From: Neisseria subflava
Lineage (GTDB): Bacteria > Pseudomonadota > Gammaproteobacteria > Burkholderiales > Neisseriaceae
NCBI RefSeq assembly: GCF_024205705.1
Contig: NZ_CP073115.1
Span: 186,001-250,000, forward strand
Direction of reading: 5' to 3'
DNA length: 64,000 nt
Below, one piece after another: positions 51,255 to 58,717 of the stretch. Numbering within the stretch: the first letter of the stretch is position 1; each line of letters opens with the position of its first letter. The position numbers and the translations under genes were made by a program. Under the pieces are notes generated by a model. That model ran no database searches. It was not told where the DNA came from and was given only the letters and a program-made list of their open reading frames with translations.

Positions 51255-52165
51255 TGTGGATTTTGCTTATCTGTTGCCGGTTCGTCTTTGCGCAGGAAAT
51301 CAAGGTAAAACGTTTCTAGCGAACCGTGTCCCTGCTGGAAGTAGCGGATTTGTGCGCCGCTTTGTTGCAGGGCGGCGTAAACGGCGGCGGCATCGTGCGT
51401 CGTTTCCATCATGCCGCGGCTGTCCACTTGCTTGGCACCCAAAGCGGTCAGCGTTTGAGGCAGCAGTGGCGGTTCGACGGTAAAGCGCACGACACCTGTT
51501 TGCGTACTTAAAAGCTCGTCCAAACCGCCGTGGTACACCAGCTTGCCGTGTTGCAGCAGCGCGATTTTGTCGCAAAGCTGCTCAATTTCCGACAGATAGT
51601 GTGAGGTATAAACCACGGTTACTCCCTGCCGTGTCAAATCCGCCACGCTGTCGAGGATAAAGCGGCGCGACTGAGGGTCGATGCCGACCGTGATTTCGTC
51701 GAGGAACACTAGTTGCGGCGTGTTAATCAGGCCGATAGCAAAATTCAGACGACGTTTAAGCCCGCCCGAAAGATGCTTCGCTACTTTGTTTTTGTGGGCG
51801 GTCAGGTCGGTCTGTTCCAACAGTGCGTTCAGACGGCCTTTGTCGCGCACTTTGTAAAGCGAGGCGAAAAACAGCAGGTTGTCCCACACAGAAAGCTGCG
51901 GATAAAACGCAAAATCCTGCGGCACCAAACCGATTTTCTGCCGCTCGCTGCGGCTCAATAGGCGCAACGGCTTGCCGTCAAACAAAATTTCGCCCTGCCG
52001 TACTTCCTGCAAGCCGGCCAAAAGCGACATCAGCGTCGTTTTCCCCGCACCGTTGTGGCCGAGCAGCCCCAAACATTCGCCGTCGGCAATATCGAACGAC
52101 ACATTGTCCAGCGCGGCGGTTTCAGCTTTGGGATAATGGTGGGAGAGGGATTGGATTTGAATCAT
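51251..52165 (-). CDS. ABC transporter ATP-binding protein
   Basis: A 304-residue ATPase subunit. Walker A LLGHNGAGKTTLMSLLAGLQ, the Q-loop GLVPQDFAFYPQLSVWDNL, the signature HLSGGLKRRLNFAIGLI (GG-L-K-R variant), Walker B QLVFLDEITVGIDPQSRRF and the switch histidine in VVYTSHYLSEIEQLCD are all present. The GGLKRR signature and the C-terminal extension are typical of export ATPases paired with ABC-2 permeases. It is the first gene of a two-gene operon with the permease. An uptake sequence lies inside the frame near 51829. Confidence 0.92.
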   Translation of the reverse strand: MIQIQSLSHHYPKAETAALDNVSFDIADGECLGLLGHNGAGKTTLMSLLAGLQEVRQGEILFDGKPLRLLSRSERQKIGLVPQDFAFYPQLSVWDNLLFFASLYKVRDKGRLNALLEQTDLTAHKNKVAKHLSGGLKRRLNFAIGLINTPQLVFLDEITVGIDPQSRRFILDSVADLTRQGVTVVYTSHYLSEIEQLCDKIALLQHGKLVYHGGLDELLSTQTGVVRFTVEPPLLPQTLTALGAKQVDSRGMMETTHDAAAVYAALQQSGAQIRYFQQGHGSLETFYLDFLRKDEPATDKQNPQ

Positions 52166-52192
52166 GGTTTCAGACGGCCTTTCGAGCGATAT

Positions 52193-52936
52193 TTAAATCG
52201 CAGCACCCCATAAATAACGGCGCTGGAATTTGCCGTCCTTAAATATAAAGCAGACGCCGAAAGGATCGCCGTCCGAACCTTGTCTGCCGAACAGGTAAAG
52301 CGTCTTATCGCTGTGGCGGTAATAGGCTTTCCAGCCTTGATATACATTGCTGCCGCGTGCAGTGGCGGCAAAATCGGGCGAGAACAGTCCTTGCAGTTCG
52401 GCAGCGGGAACCGCTTGACCGTTCAGAGTGATGCGTTCAAGTGCGAACACGCTTTTGGAAATCATAGAGTCCATGCCATAGAACGGCTTGCCTTGATAGA
52501 GCCGCGCGGTGTATTTGTCTTTGCTGATGCCCGAGAAGTTGCTGCGTTTTGGATGGATGCGGCGGGCAGCGATGTGTACCGTTTGTCCGTTGCCGGACAA
52601 AGTCAGTGTATCGTCATGACCAGATTGTTCGCGCAGGCGGACGAAGTTTTTGTTGGAGGCGGGAAATATCAGACGGCTGTAATGGATAAAGCCGGAATCG
52701 TCGGCGCTTGCCTGTTGTAGCTGAACAAAACAGAAGTCCGATCTGTTTTCACTGAGTTCTTCCACACATTCCAAAGGTGTGCCGTTGGGAATTTTTGCCA
52801 AAACTTTGGCATTCAAATCGGGTCTTTTTCGTAAGTTGGTGTGTCCGTCGGCATCATGAACCAAGGCAAAGCCGTTCGGCGGCGCGGCATGGGTTAAGGC
52901 GGAACACAATAATAAGAGGGAAGCTAAGTAACGCAT
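52193..52936 (-). CDS. Secreted SH3-like domain protein, tandem copy 1
   Basis: A 247-residue protein with a signal peptide (MRYLASLLLLCSALTHA, cut before APPNG). The first mature part, GFALVHDADGHTNLRKRPDLNAKVLAKIPNGTPLECV, is a bacterial SH3 (SH3b) domain. The remainder has no family I recognise, apart from conserved blocks such as VFALERITLNGQAVPAAELQGLFSPDFAATARGSNVYQGW and CFIFKDGKFQRRYLW. I chose the ATG giving MRYLA to match copy 2 exactly. It is the downstream partner of a nearly identical gene. A role at the cell wall or as a substrate-binding protein is possible. The cysteines in ECVEE and DFCFVQ may pair. Confidence 0.82.
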   Translation of the reverse strand: MRYLASLLLLCSALTHAAPPNGFALVHDADGHTNLRKRPDLNAKVLAKIPNGTPLECVEELSENRSDFCFVQLQQASADDSGFIHYSRLIFPASNKNFVRLREQSGHDDTLTLSGNGQTVHIAARRIHPKRSNFSGISKDKYTARLYQGKPFYGMDSMISKSVFALERITLNGQAVPAAELQGLFSPDFAATARGSNVYQGWKAYYRHSDKTLYLFGRQGSDGDPFGVCFIFKDGKFQRRYLWGAAI

Positions 52937-52981
52937 TTTTACCATTTCTTTGAGTTTTCAGACGACCTTTTCGAGCGATAT

Positions 52982-53725
52982 TTAAATCGCAGCATTCCAT
53001 AAATAGCGGCGCTGGAATTTGCCGTTCTTAAATATAAAGCAGACATCGAAACTACCCGCTCCCGAACCTTGTCTGCCGAACAGATAAAGTGTCTTATCAC
53101 TGCTGCGGTAATAGGCTTCCCAGCCTTGATAGACATTGCTGCCGCGTGCAGTGGCGGCAAAATCGGGCGAGAAGAGTCCTTGCAGTTCGGCAGCGGGAAC
53201 TGTTTGACTGTTCAGCGTGATACGTTCAAGCGCGAACACGCTTTTGGGAATGTCGTTCTCTGTACCATAGAAAGGTTTGCCTCGATAGAGCCGCGCGGTG
53301 TATTTGTCTTTGTTGATGCCCGAGAAGTCGCTGAGTTTTGGATAGATGCGGCGGGCAACGATGTGTACCGTTTGTCCGCTACCGGACAAAGTCAGCGTAT
53401 CGTCGCGACCGGATTGTTCGCGCAGGCGGACGAAGTTTTTGTCAGCGGCGGGAAATATCAGACGGCTGTAATGGATGAAACCGTAGTCTTCTGCGGCAGG
53501 TTGTTGCAGCTGGGCAGTACAGAAAGTCAAACTGCCTTCGCCGCCATCACCCAAACATTTCAACGGCGTACCGTTGGGAATTTTTGCCAAGACTTTGGCA
53601 TTCAAATCGGGGCTTTCGCGTAAGTTGGTGTGTCCGTCGGCATCATGCACCAAGGCAAAGCCGTTCGGCGGCGCAGCATGGGTTAGGGTGGAACACAATA
53701 ATAGGAGTGTGGCTAAGTAACGCAT
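52982..53725 (-). CDS. Secreted SH3-like domain protein, tandem copy 2
   Basis: A 247-residue paralogue of the preceding gene with the same signal peptide, SH3-like N-terminal segment (DGHTNLRESPDLNAKVLAKIPNGTPLKCL) and C-terminal blocks. The two genes and their spacers, which both contain a TTTTCAGACGACC uptake-like sequence and CGAGCGATATTTAAATCGCAGCA, form a tandem duplication with a period of 789 bases. Differences cluster in the middle of the SH3-like domain and around the two variable cysteines, as expected for paralogues under different selection. A cell-envelope role is likely because of the signal peptide. Confidence 0.82.
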   Translation of the reverse strand: MRYLATLLLLCSTLTHAAPPNGFALVHDADGHTNLRESPDLNAKVLAKIPNGTPLKCLGDGGEGSLTFCTAQLQQPAAEDYGFIHYSRLIFPAADKNFVRLREQSGRDDTLTLSGSGQTVHIVARRIYPKLSDFSGINKDKYTARLYRGKPFYGTENDIPKSVFALERITLNSQTVPAAELQGLFSPDFAATARGSNVYQGWEAYYRSSDKTLYLFGRQGSGAGSFDVCFIFKNGKFQRRYLWNAAI

Positions 53726-53806
53726 TTTTATCTTTTCTTTGAGTTTTCAGACGACCTGATTTTAAAACTGTACGCGGCGGATTGAGTTATGCCGCATGAT
53801 TCCCCA

Positions 53807-54805
53807 TTATTTCAACAATCCCCGCCACAACGTTTCTTCATCGTCCGCAATCTTGCGCAAAAATGCGGCGATTTCGCGGCAGCCGTTTTCGGACGGCTTT
53901 TTGCACTGCTTCACGCACATTGCTGCAAACTGCCGCCATTGGTCGCCGATGGCGGTCATTTGTTCCGAGGCCGTCTGAAACGCGGGGTTGTCGCAGATAC
54001 GGGCGGCCTGCTCGAGGAAATAGGCGTAGATGTAGCGGAAACCTGCGCCGCCGGTGCCGATTTCTTCCTGCATCCGCACGAGATGGCCGAGGAACAGTTT
54101 TTGGTATTTTGCATTTCGTTTGGCGGGCAGGGCTTCGATGTTTTTTGCCAACGTGCGGATGCCTTTGACGCCGACGAAAAAAACGGGCGGGAGCATTTGT
54201 TTGGCGTTTTTGTGTATGGCCTTGCGGATGATGGCGGGCAAGTCTGCCATGATTTTTTCAGACGGCCTGTTGTCTTCTAATGTGTACATCATGCCTTTTG
54301 CCGCCAATACGCCTTTGGCAAAGCGCGCCCGTTGCAAATCTTCGGTGGCGCAGCGTTGTACGGTTTCAAATACGGGGTCGCTGATGAGGTAGTCGTTACC
54401 GTCTTTGCCGTATACTAAAAGATTGTGTGCGTTGAAATGGAAGCGCATTTGCGGCGGAAAATAGGGCAGCCAGAAGACGGAGGTTTGCAAACCGGCCAGT
54501 TTGCCTAAGGATAGCGCGGCATCTAATGCGGCTTGTCCTCTTTGTGCGTCGGAAAATTTGCGGACAGACAATTTCAGCCCCAATGCCTTGCAGGTGTTTT
54601 TGATGATGCTGCGCGGCGCGGTACGGTAAGAAACCAGCGGCATGCCGTTTAATTTGATCAGCGGCATCCAGACAAATGTCAGCGCGTGGGCAATGCCGAA
54701 AATCATGGCTTCATCTAAATTGTGGCCATGGTATTTGAGCAGGGTGGACATCACACCGCTTTCGCAATGGGCGGTATGCTGGTGTGGAAATTCTTGTGCG
54801 TTCAT
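53807..54805 (-). CDS. BtrH N-terminal-like protein (possible acyltransferase)
   Basis: A 332-residue soluble protein. The N-terminus HQHTAHCESGVMSTLLKYHG carries a cysteine, and HFNAHNLLVYGKDGNDYLISDPVF has a histidine followed by an aspartate, the layout of the papain-like fold in butirosin protein BtrH. The C-terminal half is helical and ends in LRKIADDEETLWRG, resembling the DUF4872 part seen in BtrH relatives. BtrH moves an acyl group from a carrier protein to an aminoglycoside. A carrier protein and ketosynthases are encoded about 4 kb downstream (58427-60443) and an ABC exporter about 2 kb away, so transfer of an acyl chain is a plausible role, but it is inference. It is next to the SH3-like tandem pair. 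Confidence 0.78.
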   Translation of the reverse strand: MNAQEFPHQHTAHCESGVMSTLLKYHGHNLDEAMIFGIAHALTFVWMPLIKLNGMPLVSYRTAPRSIIKNTCKALGLKLSVRKFSDAQRGQAALDAALSLGKLAGLQTSVFWLPYFPPQMRFHFNAHNLLVYGKDGNDYLISDPVFETVQRCATEDLQRARFAKGVLAAKGMMYTLEDNRPSEKIMADLPAIIRKAIHKNAKQMLPPVFFVGVKGIRTLAKNIEALPAKRNAKYQKLFLGHLVRMQEEIGTGGAGFRYIYAYFLEQAARICDNPAFQTASEQMTAIGDQWRQFAAMCVKQCKKPSENGCREIAAFLRKIADDEETLWRGLLK

Positions 54806-54876
54806 AAAGTTATTGGTTTTCGTGCAATGTTTTCAGACGGCCTGATGCGGTCGGAATGGGTTTGTTGTTTTGGAAA

Positions 54877-55749
54877 TCAGCGGGCTTCTTTGGCCGCTTC
54901 CTGCTCGGCTTTGTAGCGGCGCAGAAATTCGATGGCGGCGGCTTTTTCGGCTTCGTTGCCGTATTTGGCATCACGTTGGGCGCGGCGCAGTTCGGCGCGT
55001 TCTTTGGCTTCTTCGATTTGGCGCGCTTTGAAGTCTTCGCGGTTGTCGGAGGAGACGAGTTTGTCCTGCTGCGATTGCGCTTTGGCCATGGCTTTGGCAA
55101 TCAAATCCATGGGGTTGAATGCGGCGTTTGGTGCGGCTGTTTGGGTTTGTGCCTGTGCGGCCTGTTTGGCTTTGACGGCGGCTTCGCGTTGCGCCAGCAG
55201 GGCTTCGCGTTGCGCCAGCAGGGCTTTGCGTTCGGCATCATCGCGCTGTTTGCGTGCGGTATGGCGTTCAAAACGGCTTTGAGCATGTTCGGCGGCAGCA
55301 AAGCGCGGTTCGGTAGAGGTGCTGAAACGGCGTGCGGACGGCAGGAAGGGCTGCGATACGGGAACCATGTCGATGCAGTCGACGGGACAGGGGGTAACGC
55401 ACAAGCCGCAGCCGGTGCATTCGTCGCTGATGACGGTGTGCATCAGTTTGGACGCGCCCATAATGGCATCGACAGGGCAGGCGCGGATGCAGGCGGTACA
55501 GCCGATGCAGACGGCTTCGTCAATCAGGGCTACGGCTTTGATTTGTGTTTTTGCAGGCGCGAGGTATGGCTTGCCCAACAGGTCGGCAATGTCTTTCATG
55601 ACGGTTTCCCCACCCGGTGCGCACAGGTTGACCGGCGCTTCTCCTGCCGACAGGGCGCGCGCATAGGGTAGGCAGCCTTCATAGCCGCACTCACGACATT
55701 GGGTTTGCGGCAACAGGCGGCTGATGCTTTGGATGGGAATGGTCATCAT
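54877..55749 (-). CDS. rsxB: RnfB-type ferredoxin, electron transport complex subunit B
   Basis: A 290-residue iron-sulfur protein. The N-terminal cysteine motif CRECGYEGCLPYARALSAGE with NLCAPGGETV is the Fe-S domain of RnfB/RsxB, and two 4Fe-4S ferredoxin motifs follow (CIGCTACIRACPVDAIMG and CTGCGLCVTPCPVDCIDM). The long C-terminal part is rich in Ala, Arg, Lys and Gln (ALLAQREALLAQREAAVKAK), a coiled-coil-like tail seen in Neisseria members. The N-terminal membrane anchor of typical RnfB is missing, so it may be a soluble electron donor. Start is ATG-ATG; which one is used is not clear. No other rnf genes are seen here. Confidence 0.85.
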   Translation of the reverse strand: MMTIPIQSISRLLPQTQCRECGYEGCLPYARALSAGEAPVNLCAPGGETVMKDIADLLGKPYLAPAKTQIKAVALIDEAVCIGCTACIRACPVDAIMGASKLMHTVISDECTGCGLCVTPCPVDCIDMVPVSQPFLPSARRFSTSTEPRFAAAEHAQSRFERHTARKQRDDAERKALLAQREALLAQREAAVKAKQAAQAQTQTAAPNAAFNPMDLIAKAMAKAQSQQDKLVSSDNREDFKARQIEEAKERAELRRAQRDAKYGNEAEKAAAIEFLRRYKAEQEAAKEAR

Positions 55750-55796
55750 GGATAGTCAAAATCGAAAAGGTGCATTATATCAGATTGTTGCGTTTA

Positions 55797-55868
55797 TTTT
55801 GGCGAAACCCGCTTTGCTTATTTTAGCGAAACTCTCTACGCTCGTTTTAACGAAACTTGCTACGCTTG
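55797..55868. repeat. Three tandem 24-base repeats next to an uptake sequence
   Basis: Units at 55797-55820, 55821-55844 and 55845-55868 share the plan TTTT-x-GCGAAACyCnCTnnGCTng; each has the partly palindromic core AGCGAAACTCnCT. An inverse uptake sequence (CAGACGGCCT) follows. A single copy of the same unit occurs at 58363-58392 in the opposite orientation, also beside an uptake sequence. Confidence 0.7.
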
Positions 55869-55933
55869 TTTTCAGACGGCCTGAGTCGGGTTTGCGTTAT
55901 AATTTTGAAATGGATTTATTCGGGTAATTAGGA

Positions 55934-56401
55934 ATGACGGCTACACTTTGCCCCTGTCAGTCGGGGCGCGTTTATGCGGAATGTTGCGCACCGTTTCATG
56001 CGCGTGAGGCGGCGGCCGCGACGGCGGAAGAGTTGATGCGTTCGCGTTACAGCGCGTATGTTTTGCAGGAAATCGACTATATCGTGGACACGACTGTCCC
56101 TGCGCAGCAGAATTTGTTGGACAAGCAGGATTTGGCGGCATGGAGTCAGCAGACGCAGTGGTCGGGATTGAAGGTTATCCGTCATGTGCCGTTTGGCAAA
56201 CTGCATGCTTTGGTCGAGTTTGAGGCGTATTTTGAAGAGAACGGGCAAACCGAGTGCCATCATGAATTGTCGGCGTTTGTGAAAATAGACGGGCGTTGGT
56301 ACTTTATTGATCCGACCGTTGCGTTGCCGACGATGAAACAGCCTTGTTTGTGCGGTTCGGGCAAAAAGTTTAAGGCGTGTTGCGGACAGTTTTTCAAATA
56401 G
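55934..56401 (+). CDS. YchJ-like protein with SEC-C zinc motifs
   Basis: A 155-residue soluble protein with one SEC-C motif at each end: CPCQSGRVYAECCAPFH at the N-terminus and CLCGSGKKFKACCGQFF at the C-terminus, each a likely zinc site. In between is a nuclear-transport-factor-2-like domain (AEELMRSRYSAYVLQEIDYIVDTT, VEFEAYFEENGQTECHHELSAFVK). This layout is that of the YchJ family; function is unknown. The 24-base tandem repeats and an uptake sequence occupy the upstream region. It is followed by a perfect 28-base uptake-sequence palindrome shared with the convergent suhB side. Confidence 0.9.
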   Translation: MTATLCPCQSGRVYAECCAPFHAREAAAATAEELMRSRYSAYVLQEIDYIVDTTVPAQQNLLDKQDLAAWSQQTQWSGLKVIRHVPFGKLHALVEFEAYFEENGQTECHHELSAFVKIDGRWYFIDPTVALPTMKQPCLCGSGKKFKACCGQFFK

Positions 56402-56410
56402 TAGTGTAAA

Positions 56411-56438
56411 CAGGCCGTCTGAACGTTCAGACGGCCTG
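56411..56438. terminator. Perfect palindromic uptake-sequence terminator
   Basis: A fully symmetric 28-base palindrome made of CAGGCCGTCTGAAC and its reverse complement, ten bases after the YchJ-like stop. It has no loop and could act in both directions, for the YchJ-like gene and for transcripts from the suhB side. Confidence 0.75.
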
Positions 56439-56454
56439 AGCTGTTTTTGCAGAT

Positions 56455-56564
56455 AAAAAAAACCATTCATACTAAGGGAGAAGTATGAATGGCCAATACA
56501 TTGCGGGAAAACGTCTTACTTGCTGCACCGCCCAAAAGGGATGAAAGAGCGGTGTTGTGTCAGC
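56455..56564 (-). ncRNA. Candidate small RNA with two pyrimidine-rich loops
   Basis: On the minus strand a strong terminator stem CCATTCATACT/AGTATGAATGG (56463-56473 and 56482-56492) has loop TCTCCCTT and is followed by eight T, about 175 bases beyond the suhB stop. Upstream of it is a second stem CACCGC/GCGGTG (56526-56531 and 56549-56554) with a pyrimidine-rich loop (TCTTTCATCCC). Both loops are complementary to Shine-Dalgarno sequences, as in the sibling small RNAs of pathogenic Neisseria. A -10-like TAGAAT is at 56572-56577. It could instead be the 3' untranslated region of suhB; the 5' end is a guess. Confidence 0.45.
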
Positions 56565-56665
56565 GATTGATATTCTACCGTTTTTAGTATTAAATGCTGT
56601 TAAGAAGTGAAATAATTTCAATAAGTTGCAAGATAATCGTGATATTTTGAAGATAAACGGTATTT

Positions 56666-57454
56666 TTACTGATTTTCTCGAATCCATTTCACCCATTGCT
56701 GAAACAGCTCGGGTTGCAATGCGGCGATGACGGAACGCTTGAATACATGTTCGCCGCTCCAAAAATCGTCGCCTTCTAAAGTGGTCAGGCAGCCGCCGGC
56801 TTCTTCAAAAATTAATGCGCCGGCAGCGTAGTCCCACAGCTTTTGTCCGCCGTGGATGTAAATATCGTAGCGGCCGCTGGCAAGGTAGCACCAATCGAGC
56901 GTGCTGCTGCCCATGCTGCGGATTGTGCCGAATGGGGCAAGGGTATTCATGCGGCTGGCGAGTTTGCCCGAACGCAAGTATTTGATTTCCACGCCGGCAA
57001 TGGATTCGTTGAGTTTTTTGTTTTCGGAACGCAGCGGCAGCGGCGTGCCGTTGAGGAATGCGCCTTTGCCACGTTCTGCATAGAAACATTCGCCGCTGAC
57101 CGGATTGTAAATTACGCCCAATTCGGCGTGGCCGTTTTTAACCAGTGCGACGGATACGGCAAAATGCGGCAAACCGTTGACGAAGTTGTTTGTGCCGTCG
57201 ATAGGATCGACAATCCACAGGCCGTCTGAATGTTCGTTCCACAAGCGGGTTTGCTCCTGAACGCTCATCTCCTCGCCCAACATCGGACAATCTTCTAATA
57301 AGGGCAGGGCGGCGGCAAAAGCGGTTTGTGCGGCCAAATCCGCTTCACTCAAAACCGAACCGTCTTCCTTACGTCGTGACGGCGTGTTCAGAAAACGCGG
57401 CATGACTTCGGTTTGGGCGATGTGGCGGACGACTTTCTGTAAACGGTATAGCAC
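56666..57454 (-). CDS. suhB: Inositol-1-monophosphatase family protein SuhB
   Basis: A 262-residue magnesium-dependent phosphatase. The metal site GEEMS, WIVDPIDGTNNFVNGLPHFAVSVAL and the C-terminal DYAAGALIFEEAGG follow the SuhB/IMPase pattern. The start is GTG, with AAGGATA upstream. In E. coli SuhB also binds RNA polymerase antitermination complexes and ribosomal RNA; inositol monophosphatase activity is likely here, but a role in ribosome assembly is possible. The candidate small RNA lies downstream of its stop. Confidence 0.94.
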   Translation of the reverse strand: MLYRLQKVVRHIAQTEVMPRFLNTPSRRKEDGSVLSEADLAAQTAFAAALPLLEDCPMLGEEMSVQEQTRLWNEHSDGLWIVDPIDGTNNFVNGLPHFAVSVALVKNGHAELGVIYNPVSGECFYAERGKGAFLNGTPLPLRSENKKLNESIAGVEIKYLRSGKLASRMNTLAPFGTIRSMGSSTLDWCYLASGRYDIYIHGGQKLWDYAAGALIFEEAGGCLTTLEGDDFWSGEHVFKRSVIAALQPELFQQWVKWIRENQ

Positions 57455-57617
57455 GGCGTATCCTTGTTTTTGCAGTTTTGCGTGACAGTGGATTAAAATT
57501 CGGAAAGTTTTTAAATTATAGTGGATGAAATCGAAATCAGGCAGGCAAGTGTATGCCGCCGTGTTTCAACTTCGTTCACGAAAGTCTAAATTATATACAT
57601 GAATAAAGCAGGAAACC

Positions 57618-58343
57618 ATGCCCCGATTTTATGTTGATTTTGCCTTAAGCCCCGACAGCGTGGTCGAATTGCCCGATAATGTGGTGCGCCATCTGAATGT
57701 ATTGCGCATGAAAAACACGGAAGCAATCGTGTTGTTCAACGGCAATGGCAAGGCATATCCGGCTTTGCCCGAAGTTTTGGAAAAGCGCCGCGCCAGCGTG
57801 CGGATTTTGCGTGAAGAGGCAACGGACAACGAATCGCCGCTGAACATTACGTTGGTACAGGCGGTATCCTCCGCCGAGCGCATGGATTTCACTTTGCAGA
57901 AAAGCGTGGAGTTGGGTGTGGCAGAAATTCGCCCGGTCATCAGCGAACGCTGTGTCGTCCGCTTGAGCGGCGAACGCGCTGAAAAGCGGGTGGCGCGTTG
58001 GCAGGAAATCGTTGTTTCGGCGTGTGAACAAAGCGGCCGCAATATTGTGCCGAAGGTTTTGCCGCTGACGACTTATGTACAGGCATTGCAACAGTTGCCG
58101 CAGGAAACGACCAAACTGTTAATGAGCTTGAACCGCGCACAAAAGCTGAGCGATGTTCAGCCGCAATCCGGCAAAGTCGTGTTTATGGTCGGCCCGGAAG
58201 GCGGCTGGACGGAGAAGGAAGAGCAGCAGGCATTTGATGCCGGTTTTCAATCCGTTACGCTTGGCAAACGGGTGTTGCGTACCGAAACCGCCTCACTTGC
58301 GGCCATTGCCGCCATGCAGACGCTTTGGGGCGATTTTGCATAA
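57618..58343 (+). CDS. rsmE: 16S rRNA (uracil-1498-N3) methyltransferase RsmE
   Basis: A 241-residue SPOUT-class methyltransferase that modifies U1498 of 16S rRNA. The N-terminal PUA-like part (MPRFYVDF, VVELPDNVVRHLNVLRMKN) precedes LVQAVSSAERMDFTLQKSVELGV, VISERCVVRLS, WQEIVVSACEQSGR, VFMVGPEGGWTEKEEQ and LGKRVLRTETASLAAIAAMQ. The last motif forms the SAM-binding knot. It is divergent from suhB with about 163 bases between. Confidence 0.95.
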   Translation: MPRFYVDFALSPDSVVELPDNVVRHLNVLRMKNTEAIVLFNGNGKAYPALPEVLEKRRASVRILREEATDNESPLNITLVQAVSSAERMDFTLQKSVELGVAEIRPVISERCVVRLSGERAEKRVARWQEIVVSACEQSGRNIVPKVLPLTTYVQALQQLPQETTKLLMSLNRAQKLSDVQPQSGKVVFMVGPEGGWTEKEEQQAFDAGFQSVTLGKRVLRTETASLAAIAAMQTLWGDFA

Positions 58344-58359
58344 AGTTCAGGCCGTCTGG

Positions 58360-58392
58360 AAACGAGCGTAGCGAGTTTCGCTAAAACGAGCT
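58360..58392. repeat. Single inverted copy of the 24-base repeat
   Basis: In reverse orientation it reads TTTTAGCGAAACTCGCTACG followed by CTCG and TTTCCAGACGG. It is the same unit as the tandem array at 55797-55868, again next to an uptake-like sequence, and lies in the rsmE-acyl carrier protein gap. Confidence 0.65.
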
Positions 58393-58426
58393 GTTGCTTC
58401 ATGATATAAAAATGGGAGTTTAAAAA

Positions 58427-58717
58427 ATGTCTTACACCTTTACACTGGCCGAGTACGAGCTGGAAGCGGAATTGAAAAAGTTAATCGTGCAAGAGGCCGA
58501 TAAGGCCGACGATGTGGATATGGATGATTTCACCGACGATGCGCTTTTGTTTGGCGATGACAGTCCGGTCGGTTTGGATTCGCTTGATGCGCTGCAAATC
58601 AGCGTTGCTTTGCAACAGTATTTCCAAGTGCGCCTGCAGGGCGACCGGATGGTGCGCAAACATATGATGTGCGTACGCGATTTGGCGGCATTTATCCGTG
58701 CGGAGCATGGCGCGTGA
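58427..58717 (+). CDS. Acyl carrier protein
   Basis: A 96-residue acyl carrier protein. The phosphopantetheine attachment serine is in DDSPVGLDSLDALQISVAL, with the flanking acidic helix typical for binding ketosynthases; the fold is otherwise standard. It is longer than AcpP and has an unusual Lys/Asp-rich start, so it is a specialised carrier and not the housekeeping one. Its stop overlaps the GTG start of the ketosynthase (GTGA), so the pair is translated together. A ribosome binding site GGGAG lies in front of the ATG. Confidence 0.93.
   Translation: MSYTFTLAEYELEAELKKLIVQEADKADDVDMDDFTDDALLFGDDSPVGLDSLDALQISVALQQYFQVRLQGDRMVRKHMMCVRDLAAFIRAEHGA

Noticed and set aside
50001..52165. ABC-2 exporter as part of the adhesin type I secretion system.
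   Set aside because: It is on the opposite strand, beyond a strong terminator, with ordinary composition and a different transporter type; the adhesin already has its own ABC and HlyD parts.
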